46,857 bases of DNA, from assembly GCA_044344495.1 (NCBI GenBank), contig JBIJCW010000001.1, positions 1 through 46,857 of the forward strand, written 5' to 3'. Shown here piece after piece: positions 1-7,435 of this stretch. The stretch is from CAZDUS01 sp044344495. GTDB lineage: Bacteria > Verrucomicrobiota > Kiritimatiellia > CAIKKV01 > CAITUY01. Within the stretch, counting starts at the first letter, position 1. Each line of letters begins with the position of its first letter. Position numbers and translations under genes: made by a program. The notes beneath the pieces are model-generated. The model ran no database searches, was not told the origin of the DNA, and was given only the letters and a program-made list of their open reading frames with translations.

Positions 1-309
1 ATTCACCCCCTCCCCCCACGCCTTCGCCTTCAGCCCCGATCCCTCTACTACCACCTCAAACTTCGAGAACAACATCCGCCGCGCCGACATCTCGGATAAC
101 ACCGCCCCCAGCCAATCCGCCAGAAGCATCTCCACATCCGGCGCCGAACAGCAAATCTCAACCGCACAGACGGGCCGTACCAACCCCGGATCCACGATCA
201 CCGCCATCATGGCCAACGCCGCCTGCTCAAACGCCTCCGCCGGCGTGCCGCCCCTGCCGCGCACTCCTATGTCCGCCTGATGCTCAAAATGCTCCCAGCC
301 CTTTTCCAT
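1..309 (-). CDS. Archease, C-terminus cut by window edge
   Basis: The minus strand reads an open frame from an ATG at 309 to the window edge (103 codons). The N-terminus has the archease signature: a W-E-H-F-E-H-Q-A-D-I-G motif at residues 5-15, then a PAEAFEQAALAMMAVI helix, as in the MTH1598/TM1083 family. The conserved Asp of H-x-A-D-I-G, a metal and activity residue in the family, is present. Archease is known as the activating partner of the RNA ligase RtcB in tRNA repair or splicing; no rtcB is visible here and it may lie beyond the left edge. Archeases are about 140 residues, so the last 35-40 should be missing. The gene diverges from the hypothetical gene at 411. Confidence 0.85.
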   Translation of the reverse strand, partial: MEKGWEHFEHQADIGVRGRGGTPAEAFEQAALAMMAVIVDPGLVRPVCAVEICCSAPDVEMLLADWLGAVLSEMSARRMLFSKFEVVVEGSGLKAKAWGEGVN

Positions 310-346
310 AATCCCGCCCGCGATGCTCCCATCGTACCACGTCGTA

Positions 347-375
347 TTGACACACCAAGACGATTCTGAAATACT
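347..375 (+). promoter_or_regulatory. Sigma-70-type promoter for the gene at 411
   Basis: A perfect -35 hexamer TTGACA (347-352) is followed after 17 bases by AATACT (370-375), which matches four of six bases of the -10 consensus. Transcription would begin near 382, about 30 bases before the ATG at 411. It lies in the divergent gap between archease and the hypothetical gene. Confidence 0.55.
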
Positions 376-410
376 CGCACTTTCAAAATTCAACCAAACC
401 ACAACCTCCC

Positions 411-908
411 ATGCAACTGACCGAAGAACAAAAAACCGCTGTAACCCAATGGGTCAAATCCGGCGCAGGCCTCTCCGAAGTCCAGAAACACCTTTCCGAC
501 GATTTCGGCCTGAAATTGACCTACATGGACGTGCGCTTCCTCCTGATCGACCTGGGTCTTGACCTGATCCCGCCCAAGGAAGAACGCAAGGCACCCGCCC
601 CCCAACCCCCACCCCTGCCCACCCAGAACCCCCTGGACGAAGACGCCGACGAGCTGCCTCCTCTCCATCCGGAACCCAACCTGGGCGCCGGCAACGTCAG
701 CGTGGAAATCGACCGCCTTATCCGGCCCGGTTCTATCGTCAGCGGCTCCGTGGTCTTCTCCGATGGCGCCAAGGCCAACTGGGCCATCGACCAGATGGGC
801 CGCCTCGCCCTGATGCCGGTCATCAAGGACTACCGGCCGAGTCCGGCCGATATCCAGGCCTTCCAAAAAACCATTCAGACCCAATTGCAGAAAATGGGGT
901 ACGGGTAA
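411..908 (+). CDS. Conserved hypothetical protein (Verrucomicrobia-type)
   Basis: Soluble protein of 165 residues with no signal peptide or membrane segment. Residues 1-50 form a helical region (EEQKTAVTQWVKSGAGLSEV and following) that looks like a compact helix-turn-helix-like unit. A Pro-rich linker spans about residues 57-90, and a beta-rich C-terminal part about 95-150 (VSGSVVFSDGAKANWAIDQM). The overall plan resembles short unnamed proteins I associate with Verrucomicrobia; that is recollection, not a search result. No clear Shine-Dalgarno precedes the ATG, but a good promoter lies at 347-375. Function unknown; DNA binding by the N-terminus is only a guess. The next gene (RdgC-like) follows 86 bases later. 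Confidence 0.7.
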   Translation: MQLTEEQKTAVTQWVKSGAGLSEVQKHLSDDFGLKLTYMDVRFLLIDLGLDLIPPKEERKAPAPQPPPLPTQNPLDEDADELPPLHPEPNLGAGNVSVEIDRLIRPGSIVSGSVVFSDGAKANWAIDQMGRLALMPVIKDYRPSPADIQAFQKTIQTQLQKMGYG

Positions 909-924
909 TAGCCCCGCTCCTCCT

Positions 925-956
925 TCCTTCGTGCCCCTTGTGGCCTTCGTGGTAAC
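925..956 (+). repeat. Dispersed intergenic repeat, TTCGTGG family
   Basis: The gap before the RdgC-like gene holds CCTTCGTGCCCCTTGTGG then CCTTCGTGGTAAC. The same wording recurs at 37498-37529 and, in diverged form, at 35731-35756 (with an inverted partner at 35455-35479). The copies at 925 and 37498 both begin about 70-77 bases before a start codon. Role unknown. Confidence 0.5.
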
Positions 957-994
957 CCCTTCGCCCTAAACATCAGTCCAAACGGAGATTTGTC

Positions 995-2095
995 ATGTCA
1001 TTTGAAAGCGGCAGCGCCACGTTCCGGATGTTCTACCTTCCTCAACCCTTCCCCAAGGACTACATCGCCCGGTTTGCCCACCGAGCGGCGCCTCCCATCT
1101 CAACCCTCGGTAACACCCCCATCCACGGCTGGGTGACCGGACGGCATCTGCTCGACAACAAGATCACCAAGGAAACCGCACTCCATGCCGGCTACTTGCG
1201 CTTGGCCTTGATGACTGCGGAACGGAAAATTCCTGAATCCCTCCTGCGCGCCGAATGCCGCATGGAGGAACTGGTCCGCATGCAGGCCGAAAACCGCGCC
1301 GAGATCGACCGCCGCACCCGCAGCGAAATCCGCAAGGAAATCACCGAGCGCCTTCTCCCCACCATGCCCCCCCAACTCAAGGGCATGGCCATCGTCCACT
1401 TGCCCGAAAGCGACTTCCTCTACGCCGAAGCCGTCTCCGACAAGCAAATGGATGCACTGGAAGCCAACTTCCGCGAAGCCATGGGCTTCGGCCTGATCCC
1501 CGTCTCCCCCATCCATGCCGCCGCCCAGCGCCTGAAACGCGACATCCGCGACCTGGAACCCTCCAGTTTCTCGCCCGACTGCGAGGACGACACCGTGGAA
1601 AACAACCCCGGCCAGGACTTCCTGACCTGGCTCTGGTTTTATTCCGAGTGCCGCGGCGGCATCATGACCCTCAAGGACGGCAACACCTACGCCCTGATGA
1701 TCGAGGGGCCCCTGACCTTTGTTCTCGAGGGGCAGGGCGCCCACGAAACCGTCCTGCGGCGCGGTACGCCGGAACTCAGCGTCGAGGCCAAGATAGCACT
1801 GCTGGGCGGCAAAAAACTCCGCCGCGCCCGGTTGTTGCTCGCCAGGGGCCAGGAAACCTGGCACGTCACCCTCGATGCCGACCAGTTCTCCTTCCGCAGC
1901 CTGAAACTGCCCGAAGGCGAAAAACTTGAACCGATCAGCCGCTTCCAGGAACGCCTGACGTCCATCAATACCTTCACCAGTTCGTTCCTGGAAATCTATG
2001 ACCGGTTCCTGGCGGAACGCCTGGATGCCGCCACCTGGAAGAAGACCCGCGCCGAAATCCACCGCTGGGTCAGCGAACGCGCCGCCCGGAAATAG
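995..2095 (+). CDS. rdgC: RdgC-like recombination-associated protein
   Basis: Protein of 366 residues. The middle part (about residues 65-175) follows the RdgC pattern: YLRLALMTAERKIPESLLRA, a charged helix of alternating Arg/Glu, then ITERLLPTMPPQLKGMAIV and LPESDFLYAEAVSDKQMDAL, which line up with the E. coli RdgC segments around KILPSPVIKQ, HSLLPRAFSRF and MVDCASAKKAEDTL. RdgC is known as a ring-shaped DNA-binding protein that limits RecA access to DNA. The C-terminal half (residues 200-366) is more divergent, so this is best read as a distant family member. A GGAG motif sits 7 bases before the ATG. RdgC is mostly described in Proteobacteria, so its presence here would be worth a tree. Confidence 0.65.
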   Translation: MSFESGSATFRMFYLPQPFPKDYIARFAHRAAPPISTLGNTPIHGWVTGRHLLDNKITKETALHAGYLRLALMTAERKIPESLLRAECRMEELVRMQAENRAEIDRRTRSEIRKEITERLLPTMPPQLKGMAIVHLPESDFLYAEAVSDKQMDALEANFREAMGFGLIPVSPIHAAAQRLKRDIRDLEPSSFSPDCEDDTVENNPGQDFLTWLWFYSECRGGIMTLKDGNTYALMIEGPLTFVLEGQGAHETVLRRGTPELSVEAKIALLGGKKLRRARLLLARGQETWHVTLDADQFSFRSLKLPEGEKLEPISRFQERLTSINTFTSSFLEIYDRFLAERLDAATWKKTRAEIHRWVSERAARK

Positions 2096-2103
2096 TGCGA
2101 GAA

Positions 2104-2219
2104 GCACTATGCGCCGCGTTATATTCCCCGTGGGAGAGGCGCTATGCCGCGTTATACTCCCCGTGGGAGGGGCGCTATGCCGCGTTATATTCCCCGTGGG
2201 AGGGGCGCTATGCGCCGCG
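2104..2219. repeat. 33-bp tandem repeat, about 3.5 copies
   Basis: Successive copies begin near 2104, 2139, 2172 and 2205 (last one partial). The unit reads GCGCTATGCCGCGTTATATT followed by CCCCGTGGGAGGG. The second and third copies differ by one base (TATACT/TATATT); the first has two extra bases. The unit is 11 codons long and so keeps frames open on the plus strand, but nothing suggests translation. It lies just after the rdgC-like stop codon. Confidence 0.85.
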
Positions 2220-2274
2220 ACAATCTATCCTCAACGCCCACTGATCCCCCATCGCGGCACGTAACATCCTTCCC

Positions 2275-3378
2275 TCACAATTCACCATTCACATCCCCCG
2301 CTTCCCCCTCCACCTCATCCTTGCTCTTGGAATGCTTGCTGATCGAGGTGAATTCCCGCGCCAGCGAATACCCCACCGCCAGCAGCACCGGCCCCAGAAA
2401 TAGTCCGATAAAACCGAACGTCATCATCCCGCCAATCACACCCAGCAGCACAACCACAAACGGCAACTTCGACCCCCGGCTGATCAAATACGGCCGGATA
2501 ACGTTATCAATGCCGCTGATGGCAAAGAAACCCCACCCCGCCAGAAAAACACCCCACCCCACCCTGTCCACGCCAAAAAGCCACAACGTGGCCGGCACCC
2601 ACACGCACGGAGGCCCGCCGGGAATCAACGCCATCAGAAACGTCAACAACCCCCAGAGAAACGGGGAAGGCACTCCGGCCAGCCAGAATCCAAAGGCCGC
2701 CATAATCGCCTGCGCCAGCGCCGTGCCGATGATACCGTACACAACACTGCGCACCGTACTGCCCGCCACCTCGATCAGCCGTAACGACACATCCCCGGCA
2801 ATCCGATGCGCTCCCGCCGCCAACCGGTCCGCCACTCGCTCCCCATCCCGATAGAACACAAACACAATCACCACGCTCAACGTCAGTTGCAGAATGCCTT
2901 TCCCAAAATCAAGACTATGCGCCAATAACCATTTCCCCGCATTCATTCCGGCCGTTCGCATCGCCTCCGAGACCCACCCGGCGTTTTGCACAAACTGCGG
3001 CCAGGCCTTCTCCGCCGCAACCCCCACCCAAGGCAACTCACTGACCCAATCGGGCGGACTCACCGGAAACCCGCCCTGCAGGAACTTGAACAATCCCTCA
3101 AGACGGGAAACATTCTCTGCCAGCGTTACCCCCGCCACCACAAAGGGCAAAACCATGACCAGGGCAATCAGCGTCGTCATCACCAGGGCGGCATAGGTTC
3201 GCCGCCCACCCATCCAGCCGTCCAGCCGAAGCAATACCGGCCACGTCGTGTACGTCAGCACCGCCGCCCATAAAATAGCGGACACAAACGGCCGCAACAC
3301 CGCCAGGCATCCCACCGACAACAACGCCACGGCAACAACCGCCGCCACCGTTTCAATTCTGCTTGTCATCTTAAGCAT
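2275..3378 (-). CDS. AI-2E/PerM family permease
   Basis: Integral membrane protein of 367 residues with the layout of the PerM/UPF0118/AI-2E exporter family. Two or three membrane segments occur in the first 80 residues (VAAVVAVALLSVGCLAVLRP, then LVMTTLIALVMVLPFVVAGV). A soluble central region of about 90 residues follows, then a cluster of C-terminal segments including IIGTALAQAIMAAFGFWLAG and the family-typical LIPGGPP turn. Family members export autoinducer-2-like signals, fatty acids or ions, and the substrate cannot be read from sequence. The chosen ATG has GAGGAG six bases upstream; an in-frame ATG at 3396 is also possible. It stands alone on the minus strand between two plus-strand genes. 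Confidence 0.85.
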   Translation of the reverse strand: MLKMTSRIETVAAVVAVALLSVGCLAVLRPFVSAILWAAVLTYTTWPVLLRLDGWMGGRRTYAALVMTTLIALVMVLPFVVAGVTLAENVSRLEGLFKFLQGGFPVSPPDWVSELPWVGVAAEKAWPQFVQNAGWVSEAMRTAGMNAGKWLLAHSLDFGKGILQLTLSVVIVFVFYRDGERVADRLAAGAHRIAGDVSLRLIEVAGSTVRSVVYGIIGTALAQAIMAAFGFWLAGVPSPFLWGLLTFLMALIPGGPPCVWVPATLWLFGVDRVGWGVFLAGWGFFAISGIDNVIRPYLISRGSKLPFVVVLLGVIGGMMTFGFIGLFLGPVLLAVGYSLAREFTSISKHSKSKDEVEGEAGDVNGEL

Positions 3379-3563
3379 GCCCTTCTCCTCTGCCATATGC
3401 CCCCAAGCTTAGTGCCCGCCTAAAATACCGTCAACAAAATGTAATGACACCCTTGCACCAGGCGCATCTCCGGGTTTTGGCGACATGACATCAGCCACCC
3501 ACCGGGCTTGCCCCGGTGCAGGCAAACGTTGAACGCCCGTGACGGACCTGCCCATCATCCCAA

Positions 3564-3602
3564 CTTTCTTCACCCGCAGCACAAAACCGCGGGTGAAGAA
3601 AG
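3564..3602. repeat. Perfect 14-bp inverted repeat (strong hairpin)
   Basis: CTTTCTTCACCCGC (3564-3577) and GCGGGTGAAGAAAG (3589-3602) are exact reverse complements around an 11-base loop. A smaller hairpin, CACCGGG/CCCGGTG, lies about 60 bases upstream. The gap between the permease start and the fmdB start (3379-3691) holds no gene that I can support. No T tract follows, so it is not a typical intrinsic terminator; an operator or an RNA element in the fmdB leader are alternatives. Confidence 0.75.
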
Positions 3603-3691
3603 CTGAGGGCACCAAAGCCACGGATGCTTTGCCTCTTTTCCTCTCACCCTCCTGGTGCTATCCTGCCGGTGACAGTCGAGGAAAACGAACC

Positions 3692-4201
3692 ATGCCAATC
3701 TACGAATTCTATTGCCGGAAATGCAACACCCTCTACAACTTCCTTTCGCGAAAACTCCAGCCGGATAAGCGCCCCAAGTGTCCCCACTGCAAGACCATTA
3801 CCCTGGAGAAACAACTCTCCCTCTTCGCCCATACCGGACGAGCCAAGGAGGACTCCTCCGCCACCACCGAACCCGACCTCCCCATGGACGAATCCAAAAT
3901 GGAAAGGGCCATGGATGCCCTCGCCCGTGAAGCCGATAGCCTCAGCGAAGAGGATCCGCGCCAGGCTGCCGACCTCATGCGGAAATTCTCCAAAATGACC
4001 GGCATGGAACTCGGATCCGGCATGCAGGAAGCCCTCAACCGCCTCGAGGCTGGCGAAAACCCCGACCAGATCGAAGCCGAACTCGGCGACCGCCTGGAAA
4101 AGGAAGATCCCTTTATCCTTCCCGAAAAGGAAAAGAAGGGCAAAACCAAGGGACAAATCCGCCCCGCCCCGCGTCGCGACAAAACCCTCCACGAAATGTA
4201 A
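3692..4201 (+). CDS. FmdB-family zinc ribbon protein
   Basis: Protein of 169 residues. The N-terminus MPIYEFYCRKCNTLYNF with a second pair in CPHCK gives Cys 8, 11, 30 and 33, the CxxC...CxxC zinc ribbon of the FmdB/putative regulatory protein family. After the ribbon comes an acidic helical region (about residues 60-140) and a basic tail rich in Lys and Arg. The start is fixed by the universal MPxYEF opening of the family and by GAGGA nine bases upstream; a longer open frame to 3539 would run through the hairpin. The family's role is poorly known; nucleic-acid or protein binding is typical of such ribbons. Confidence 0.85.
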   Translation: MPIYEFYCRKCNTLYNFLSRKLQPDKRPKCPHCKTITLEKQLSLFAHTGRAKEDSSATTEPDLPMDESKMERAMDALAREADSLSEEDPRQAADLMRKFSKMTGMELGSGMQEALNRLEAGENPDQIEAELGDRLEKEDPFILPEKEKKGKTKGQIRPAPRRDKTLHEM

Positions 4202-4206
4202 ATCAT

Positions 4207-4230
4207 TGTAGCACCGATCTGTGATCGGAC
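4207..4230. repeat. REP-like palindromic unit, TGTAG type
   Basis: TGTAGCA is followed by CCGATC (4214-4219), a TGT loop and GATCGG (4223-4228). The same plan, TGTAG plus a short GC-rich hairpin, occurs at 16784-16807. Both lie directly before a plus-strand gene. It may be a dispersed repeat or a small leader hairpin. Confidence 0.45.
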
Positions 4231-4239
4231 TCATACACC

Positions 4240-5310
4240 ATGACACCCCCAGCCTCCCGAAAAACCACTGTCCCGCGCACCAACAACATCAATGTCGTGG
4301 CGCTCGATCCATTGGTGACGCCCCGCACCCTTTCGAAAAGCCTCCCCGCCTCGCCCGCCGCCTTGCGGACCGTCGTCAGGACCCGTCAGGCCATCGGCCG
4401 CATCCTCGCCGGAAAAGACCCGCGCCTCCTCGTCGTCGTCGGCCCCTGCTCCATCCACGATCCCTCCGCCGCCCTCGACTACGCCACCCGCCTGCGCGCA
4501 CTCGCCCGCGAATTGCAGGATGATCTCCTGATCCTCATGCGCACCTATTTTGAAAAGCCGCGGACCACCACCGGCTGGAAGGGCCTCATCTACGATCCGC
4601 ACATGAACGGATCTTCCGATATCGCCCTCGGCTTGAAAACCGCCCGCGAACTGCTTCTTGAAATCAACGACATGGGGCTCCCCGCCGGCACCGAAATGCT
4701 CGACCCCATCGTGCCCCAGTACATCGCCGATCTCATTTCGTGGGTCGCCATCGGCGCCCGTACCACCGAGTCCCAGACCCACCGCCAGATGGCCAGCGGC
4801 CTCTCCATGCCCGTGGGCTTCAAAAACCGCACCGACGGCAATGTGCAGGTCGCCGTCGACGCCATGATCGCCGCCCGCAACCCCCACAGCTTCCTCGGCA
4901 TTGATGACGATGGCCGCATCGCCACCGTCCGTACCGCCGGGAACCCGCTCGGTCACCTGATCCTGCGCGGCGCCCGCAGCGGCCCCAACTACGACGCCGC
5001 CAGTATCGCCGCCGCCTGCCAACGCATGACCGATGGCGGCCTGCAATCCGCCATCATGGTGGATTGCAGTCACGGTAACGCCGGAAAACGCCACGAGATG
5101 GAGGAAACCGTCTGGACCGCGGTCCTGCGCCAACGGCGCCGCGGCAACAAGGCCATCATGGGCATGCTCGTGGAAAGCAATCTGGAAGCAGGCAACCAAC
5201 CCCTGTCCGCCGACCTGACCCGCCTGCGTTACGGCGTCTCCGTCACCGACGCCTGCGTGGATTGGCCCACCACCGAACGCATGCTGCGCGCCGCCGCCCG
5301 CCAAAGATGA
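4240..5310 (+). CDS. aroF: 3-deoxy-D-arabino-heptulosonate 7-phosphate synthase, class I
   Basis: First step of the shikimate pathway: phosphoenolpyruvate plus erythrose 4-phosphate gives DAHP. The 356-residue length and motifs match the AroF/AroG/AroH class. They are VVGPCSIHDP near residue 70, RTYFEKPRTTTGWKGLIYDP for phosphoenolpyruvate and metal binding, AGTEMLDPIVPQY, GARTTESQTHRQMASGL, and VDCSHGNAGK with metal-binding Cys/His neighbours. The extended N-terminal arm (residues 1-55) typical of feedback-controlled enzymes is present, but the effector amino acid cannot be assigned. The gene stands alone, with a REP-like hairpin just upstream and about 57 bases before the next small gene. 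Confidence 0.95.
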   Translation: MTPPASRKTTVPRTNNINVVALDPLVTPRTLSKSLPASPAALRTVVRTRQAIGRILAGKDPRLLVVVGPCSIHDPSAALDYATRLRALARELQDDLLILMRTYFEKPRTTTGWKGLIYDPHMNGSSDIALGLKTARELLLEINDMGLPAGTEMLDPIVPQYIADLISWVAIGARTTESQTHRQMASGLSMPVGFKNRTDGNVQVAVDAMIAARNPHSFLGIDDDGRIATVRTAGNPLGHLILRGARSGPNYDAASIAAACQRMTDGGLQSAIMVDCSHGNAGKRHEMEETVWTAVLRQRRRGNKAIMGMLVESNLEAGNQPLSADLTRLRYGVSVTDACVDWPTTERMLRAAARQR

Positions 5311-5367
5311 TCGCCCACGTCAGCTGTAACGCCTGATTTCATTCCGGCATATCAAATCGAGGAACTT

Positions 5368-5487
5368 ATGGGACAAGCCAACAAGAACGTCAGACATTGC
5401 CCCGTGTTGAACAACGCCATAGCCGCTCTCAAGGAAGCGCCGGAGATCGTGGACCAAGCCCGGAGACTGCTGGGAGGGAATCCATGA
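5368..5487 (+). CDS. Tiny protein of unknown function, first of a coupled pair
   Basis: A 39-residue open frame begins at ATG 5368 with GAGG six bases upstream. The protein has a polar N-terminus with one Cys and a helical, alternating charged/hydrophobic C-terminal half (ALKEAPEIVDQARRLLGG). Its stop codon TGA shares bases with the ATG of the next gene (ATGA overlap at 5484-5487), and that gene has its own GGGAGG inside this one. The overlap and two good ribosome-binding sites argue that both are real despite the small size. I do not recognise the family. Confidence 0.5.
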   Translation: MGQANKNVRHCPVLNNAIAALKEAPEIVDQARRLLGGNP

Positions 5488-5720
5488 ACCACCCCACGCG
5501 TGAACAAGAACGCCTCATCGTCAAACAATGGGTCGCGGCGGGTCCGGCGCTCAAGCGGCAACGCGACGAGGAACTCCGCTCACGGCCTTATGATTGGATG
5601 GCGGTTGACGCCCTACTTGACATGGGCGCCCGGTTCGGACGTCCCCGCTTCGCCGAAGGCCTGGTGGAAATGCAACGCCTCTTCCGCCGCACGGCATCCG
5701 GCACGTCCTCTGACGCCTGA
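5484..5720 (+). CDS. Small basic protein of unknown function, second of a coupled pair
   Basis: A 78-residue protein starting at the ATG inside the ATGA overlap with the tiny gene upstream; GGGAGG lies about six bases before. It is rich in Arg (RQRDEELRSRPYDWM, then GRPRFAEGLVEMQRLFRR) and predicted to be mostly helical, with no Cys or membrane segment. The charged helices would suit nucleic-acid or partner binding. The two-gene layout is reminiscent of small toxin-antitoxin or regulator pairs, and true toxin-antitoxin genes follow within 1 kb, but no known family motif is visible. Function unknown. Confidence 0.5.
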   Translation: MNHPTREQERLIVKQWVAAGPALKRQRDEELRSRPYDWMAVDALLDMGARFGRPRFAEGLVEMQRLFRRTASGTSSDA

Positions 5721-5936
5721 GGTCTTTACACAGCCCTATTCTTCAGTCCAAGCACCCTGGTTCATCAATTAGCACTCTTGCGGCCACTGACTGTTGACGG
5801 CCTTCCAGTCCCGTCGGGAAAAGTGATTTTATTGACAAGCAAGTCATCATTTGAGTGTTTCCCACCCTCCATTCGCTACTGCCTTATACGGTGCCCCGCA
5901 CTTGCGGTCCACAGAATAGGCGACACAGAATAGACG

Positions 5937-6326
5937 ATGAATCCTAGGACGGTGAATCCCGCTGCGGGGGTTGACGCCTCGTATTTCGCAACGAAGCCGT
6001 TTTGGTGCGCAGCGGATGGACGACGCTCTCAACCTGCGGGCATCAGGCAACTGGGCAGGGGAAATCTTTTCGCCTGTCGCATCGAAACCGGAGAACGCCG
6101 ACTCGACGTGATCGAATTCCACTGGGTCTGCCAAGCCCTCGGACAAGATACCCCAACCATCTATCGACACCTCATCCGCTCACTCTGCTCGCCAACCGAT
6201 CCATCCACAACCGCCCCCCTTCCCAAGGCGGCCGAATCCGGCGTGACCCGCACTTGCGGGATTGAGAATAAGAGTGGTCGCTGTAACTGCAGAATACCTT
6301 ACACCAGCATGATGCCAGGACTGTAG
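5937..6326 (+). pseudogene. Decayed XRE-type helix-turn-helix regulator fragment
   Basis: The 5721-6298 stretch has no intact gene. In the frame opening at 5937, residues from about 31 (codon 6027) read SQPAGIRQLGRGNLFACRIE and TGERRLDVIEFHWVCQALGQ, then a YRHLIRSL tail. This closely follows the XRE pattern of Q-x-x-L-A-x-x-L-G-R-x-x-S-F-V-S-x-I-E-T-G-E-R-R-L-D-V-I-E-F with its helix 4-5. The first two helices that should precede the Gln are missing and the upstream residues fit no fold. The glycine and turn positions of the recognition region are altered, and the frame runs on past the domain into non-homologous sequence. Such single-domain regulators are often antitoxins; this one looks like a relic beside active toxin-antitoxin loci. 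Confidence 0.45.
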
Positions 6327-6685
6327 GAGGCAACAACCTTGTCCCTCGTAATCAGGCGCATGGGTTCGTTCAACGCCTGCGCCACGAGAAGGCGATCGAA
6401 GGGATCGGCATGGATGGCCGGCAGTGTCTCAACCCAGACCGCATGGGCGGCAGAAATGCTGAGTTCCTCATAACCGGCCTCACGAAAGAACTTCACGGAC
6501 TCCTCTGCCGAGACAGGCATATCCACTCGTCTCAAGCTTCGCTTGATGGCAATTTCCCAAATGGTCGCCACACTGAAGAACACTTCGTTATGCGGGTCCA
6601 GGAGCAGTTCCCGCACACAGGTCGGCAGGCGGGGATCATCGGTAACCGCCCAAAGAAGAATATGAGTGTCAAGAAGCAGGCGCAT
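6299..6685 (-). CDS. vapC: VapC-type PIN domain toxin
   Basis: Protein of 128 residues with the PIN nuclease layout. MRLLLDTHILLWAV carries the first catalytic Asp (residue 6). Glu is in the SVATIWEIAIK helix and the third acid in HADPFDRLLVAQAL. The order LDTHxLLW...WEIAIK...DPFDRLL is that of the Sll0205-like PIN subgroup. PIN toxins cleave RNA, typically tRNA or rRNA, and are held inactive by the partner antitoxin. The start at 6685 is chosen because the protein then begins exactly at the PIN beta strand; it overlaps the antitoxin gene upstream by 17 bases, so the two are cotranscribed and probably coupled. Confidence 0.9.
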   Translation of the reverse strand: MRLLLDTHILLWAVTDDPRLPTCVRELLLDPHNEVFFSVATIWEIAIKRSLRRVDMPVSAEESVKFFREAGYEELSISAAHAVWVETLPAIHADPFDRLLVAQALNEPMRLITRDKVVASYSPGIMLV

Positions 6686-6935
6686 AGGACGTCTTTCCCT
6701 CAGCGGCAAAAAGCCTGGAAATCTCCGGATTGGCGGCGTCAAGGTCGTCCGGCACCGTAAATCGCCCCTTGGCTACCCCAATACGCCGCGCCACCTCCAT
6801 GGGACGGACAGCCTCCATCCTGACAACAGGTTTCCCATGCCGGGAGATAACAATCTCTGACTCCTGGCCACTCAATAATTCCCCTACAAGTCGAGATAAA
6901 TGGGTCTTTGCATCAAATAGACTCACCGTGTGCAT
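6669..6935 (-). CDS. Phd/YefM-type antitoxin partner of VapC
   Basis: Protein of 88 residues. The N-terminal DNA-binding fold of the Phd/YefM family is clear: VSLFDAKTHLSRLVGELLSG, then ESEIVISRHGKPVVRMEAV. The C-terminal tail (about residues 55-88) is the usual toxin-wrapping region. AAGAGG lies six bases before the ATG at 6935; a GTG at 6941 is less likely. A weak promoter (TTGCAT, 17-base spacer, TAGTTT) can be read upstream on the minus strand. Known behaviour of the family: it binds its own operator and neutralises the toxin. The overlap with vapC supports an autoregulated operon. Confidence 0.9.
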   Translation of the reverse strand: MHTVSLFDAKTHLSRLVGELLSGQESEIVISRHGKPVVRMEAVRPMEVARRIGVAKGRFTVPDDLDAANPEISRLFAAEGKTSYAPAS

Positions 6936-7105
6936 GATCACCTCTTGTTTGATCTGGTTAAACTAGGCTGTTTTTACTGCAAATGCAAGCAAATGGATTT
7001 GGCCATGAAAATCGACAGGGAACACTTCACCCTCCCCCCATAACAGAGGAATCATGGGCGCGCACCGTAACCCCCACTACACGCAGGTGAACGGTGCCAC
7101 CACCC

Positions 7106-7134
7106 TTGACATCACATGATAAATCCGTCACAAT
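7106..7134 (+). promoter_or_regulatory. Sigma-70-type promoter of the second toxin-antitoxin operon
   Basis: A perfect TTGACA (7106-7111), a 17-base spacer and CACAAT (7129-7134, four of six to consensus). Transcription would begin near 7141, followed by AGAGG and the antitoxin ATG at 7169. The Phd-type antitoxin would be expected to bind here. Confidence 0.65.
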
Positions 7135-7168
7135 GGTGCTGAATCAAGTACTCAAAGAGGTGCCGAAT

Positions 7169-7423
7169 ATGACAATGATAGCAGTACAGGAAATCAAACG
7201 ACGCGGAATCTGCGCCGTGGACAAAGCCTTGGAAAACGGCCCGGTACATCTGATCAAAAGCAATCACCCGGCCTACGTCATCATGTCCGAACAAGACTAC
7301 CAGGAAATGTTAACTGATTTGGCGGAGGCACGCCTGGCGGCGTCCGAGGATGACTTGGCCTCGGGTCGCATTCGGCGCGGCAGTTCCGCCACATTGATGG
7401 CGGAATTACGTTCCGCCACTTGA
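7169..7423 (+). CDS. Phd/YefM or RelB-like antitoxin
   Basis: Protein of 84 residues with the compact Phd/YefM fold: MTMIAVQEIKRRGICAVDKA, then a strand segment reading VHLIKSNHPAYVIMSEQDYQ, and an acidic C-terminal helix (LAEARLAASEDDLASGRI) of the type that wraps the toxin. The ATG at 7169 is preferred over 7094 because AGAGGTG lies just upstream and the extra N-terminal residues of the longer frame include the promoter. The toxin gene starts 12 bases after the stop. It would repress its own promoter at 7106-7134 and block the toxin. Confidence 0.85.
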   Translation: MTMIAVQEIKRRGICAVDKALENGPVHLIKSNHPAYVIMSEQDYQEMLTDLAEARLAASEDDLASGRIRRGSSATLMAELRSAT

Positions 7424-7435
7424 TGGAGACCGAAT

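Noticed and set aside
2144..2854. 236-codon plus-strand frame opposite the permease gene
   Set aside because: It starts in the tandem repeat and runs antisense to a clear membrane-protein gene; the translation is low-complexity Pro/Thr/Ser.
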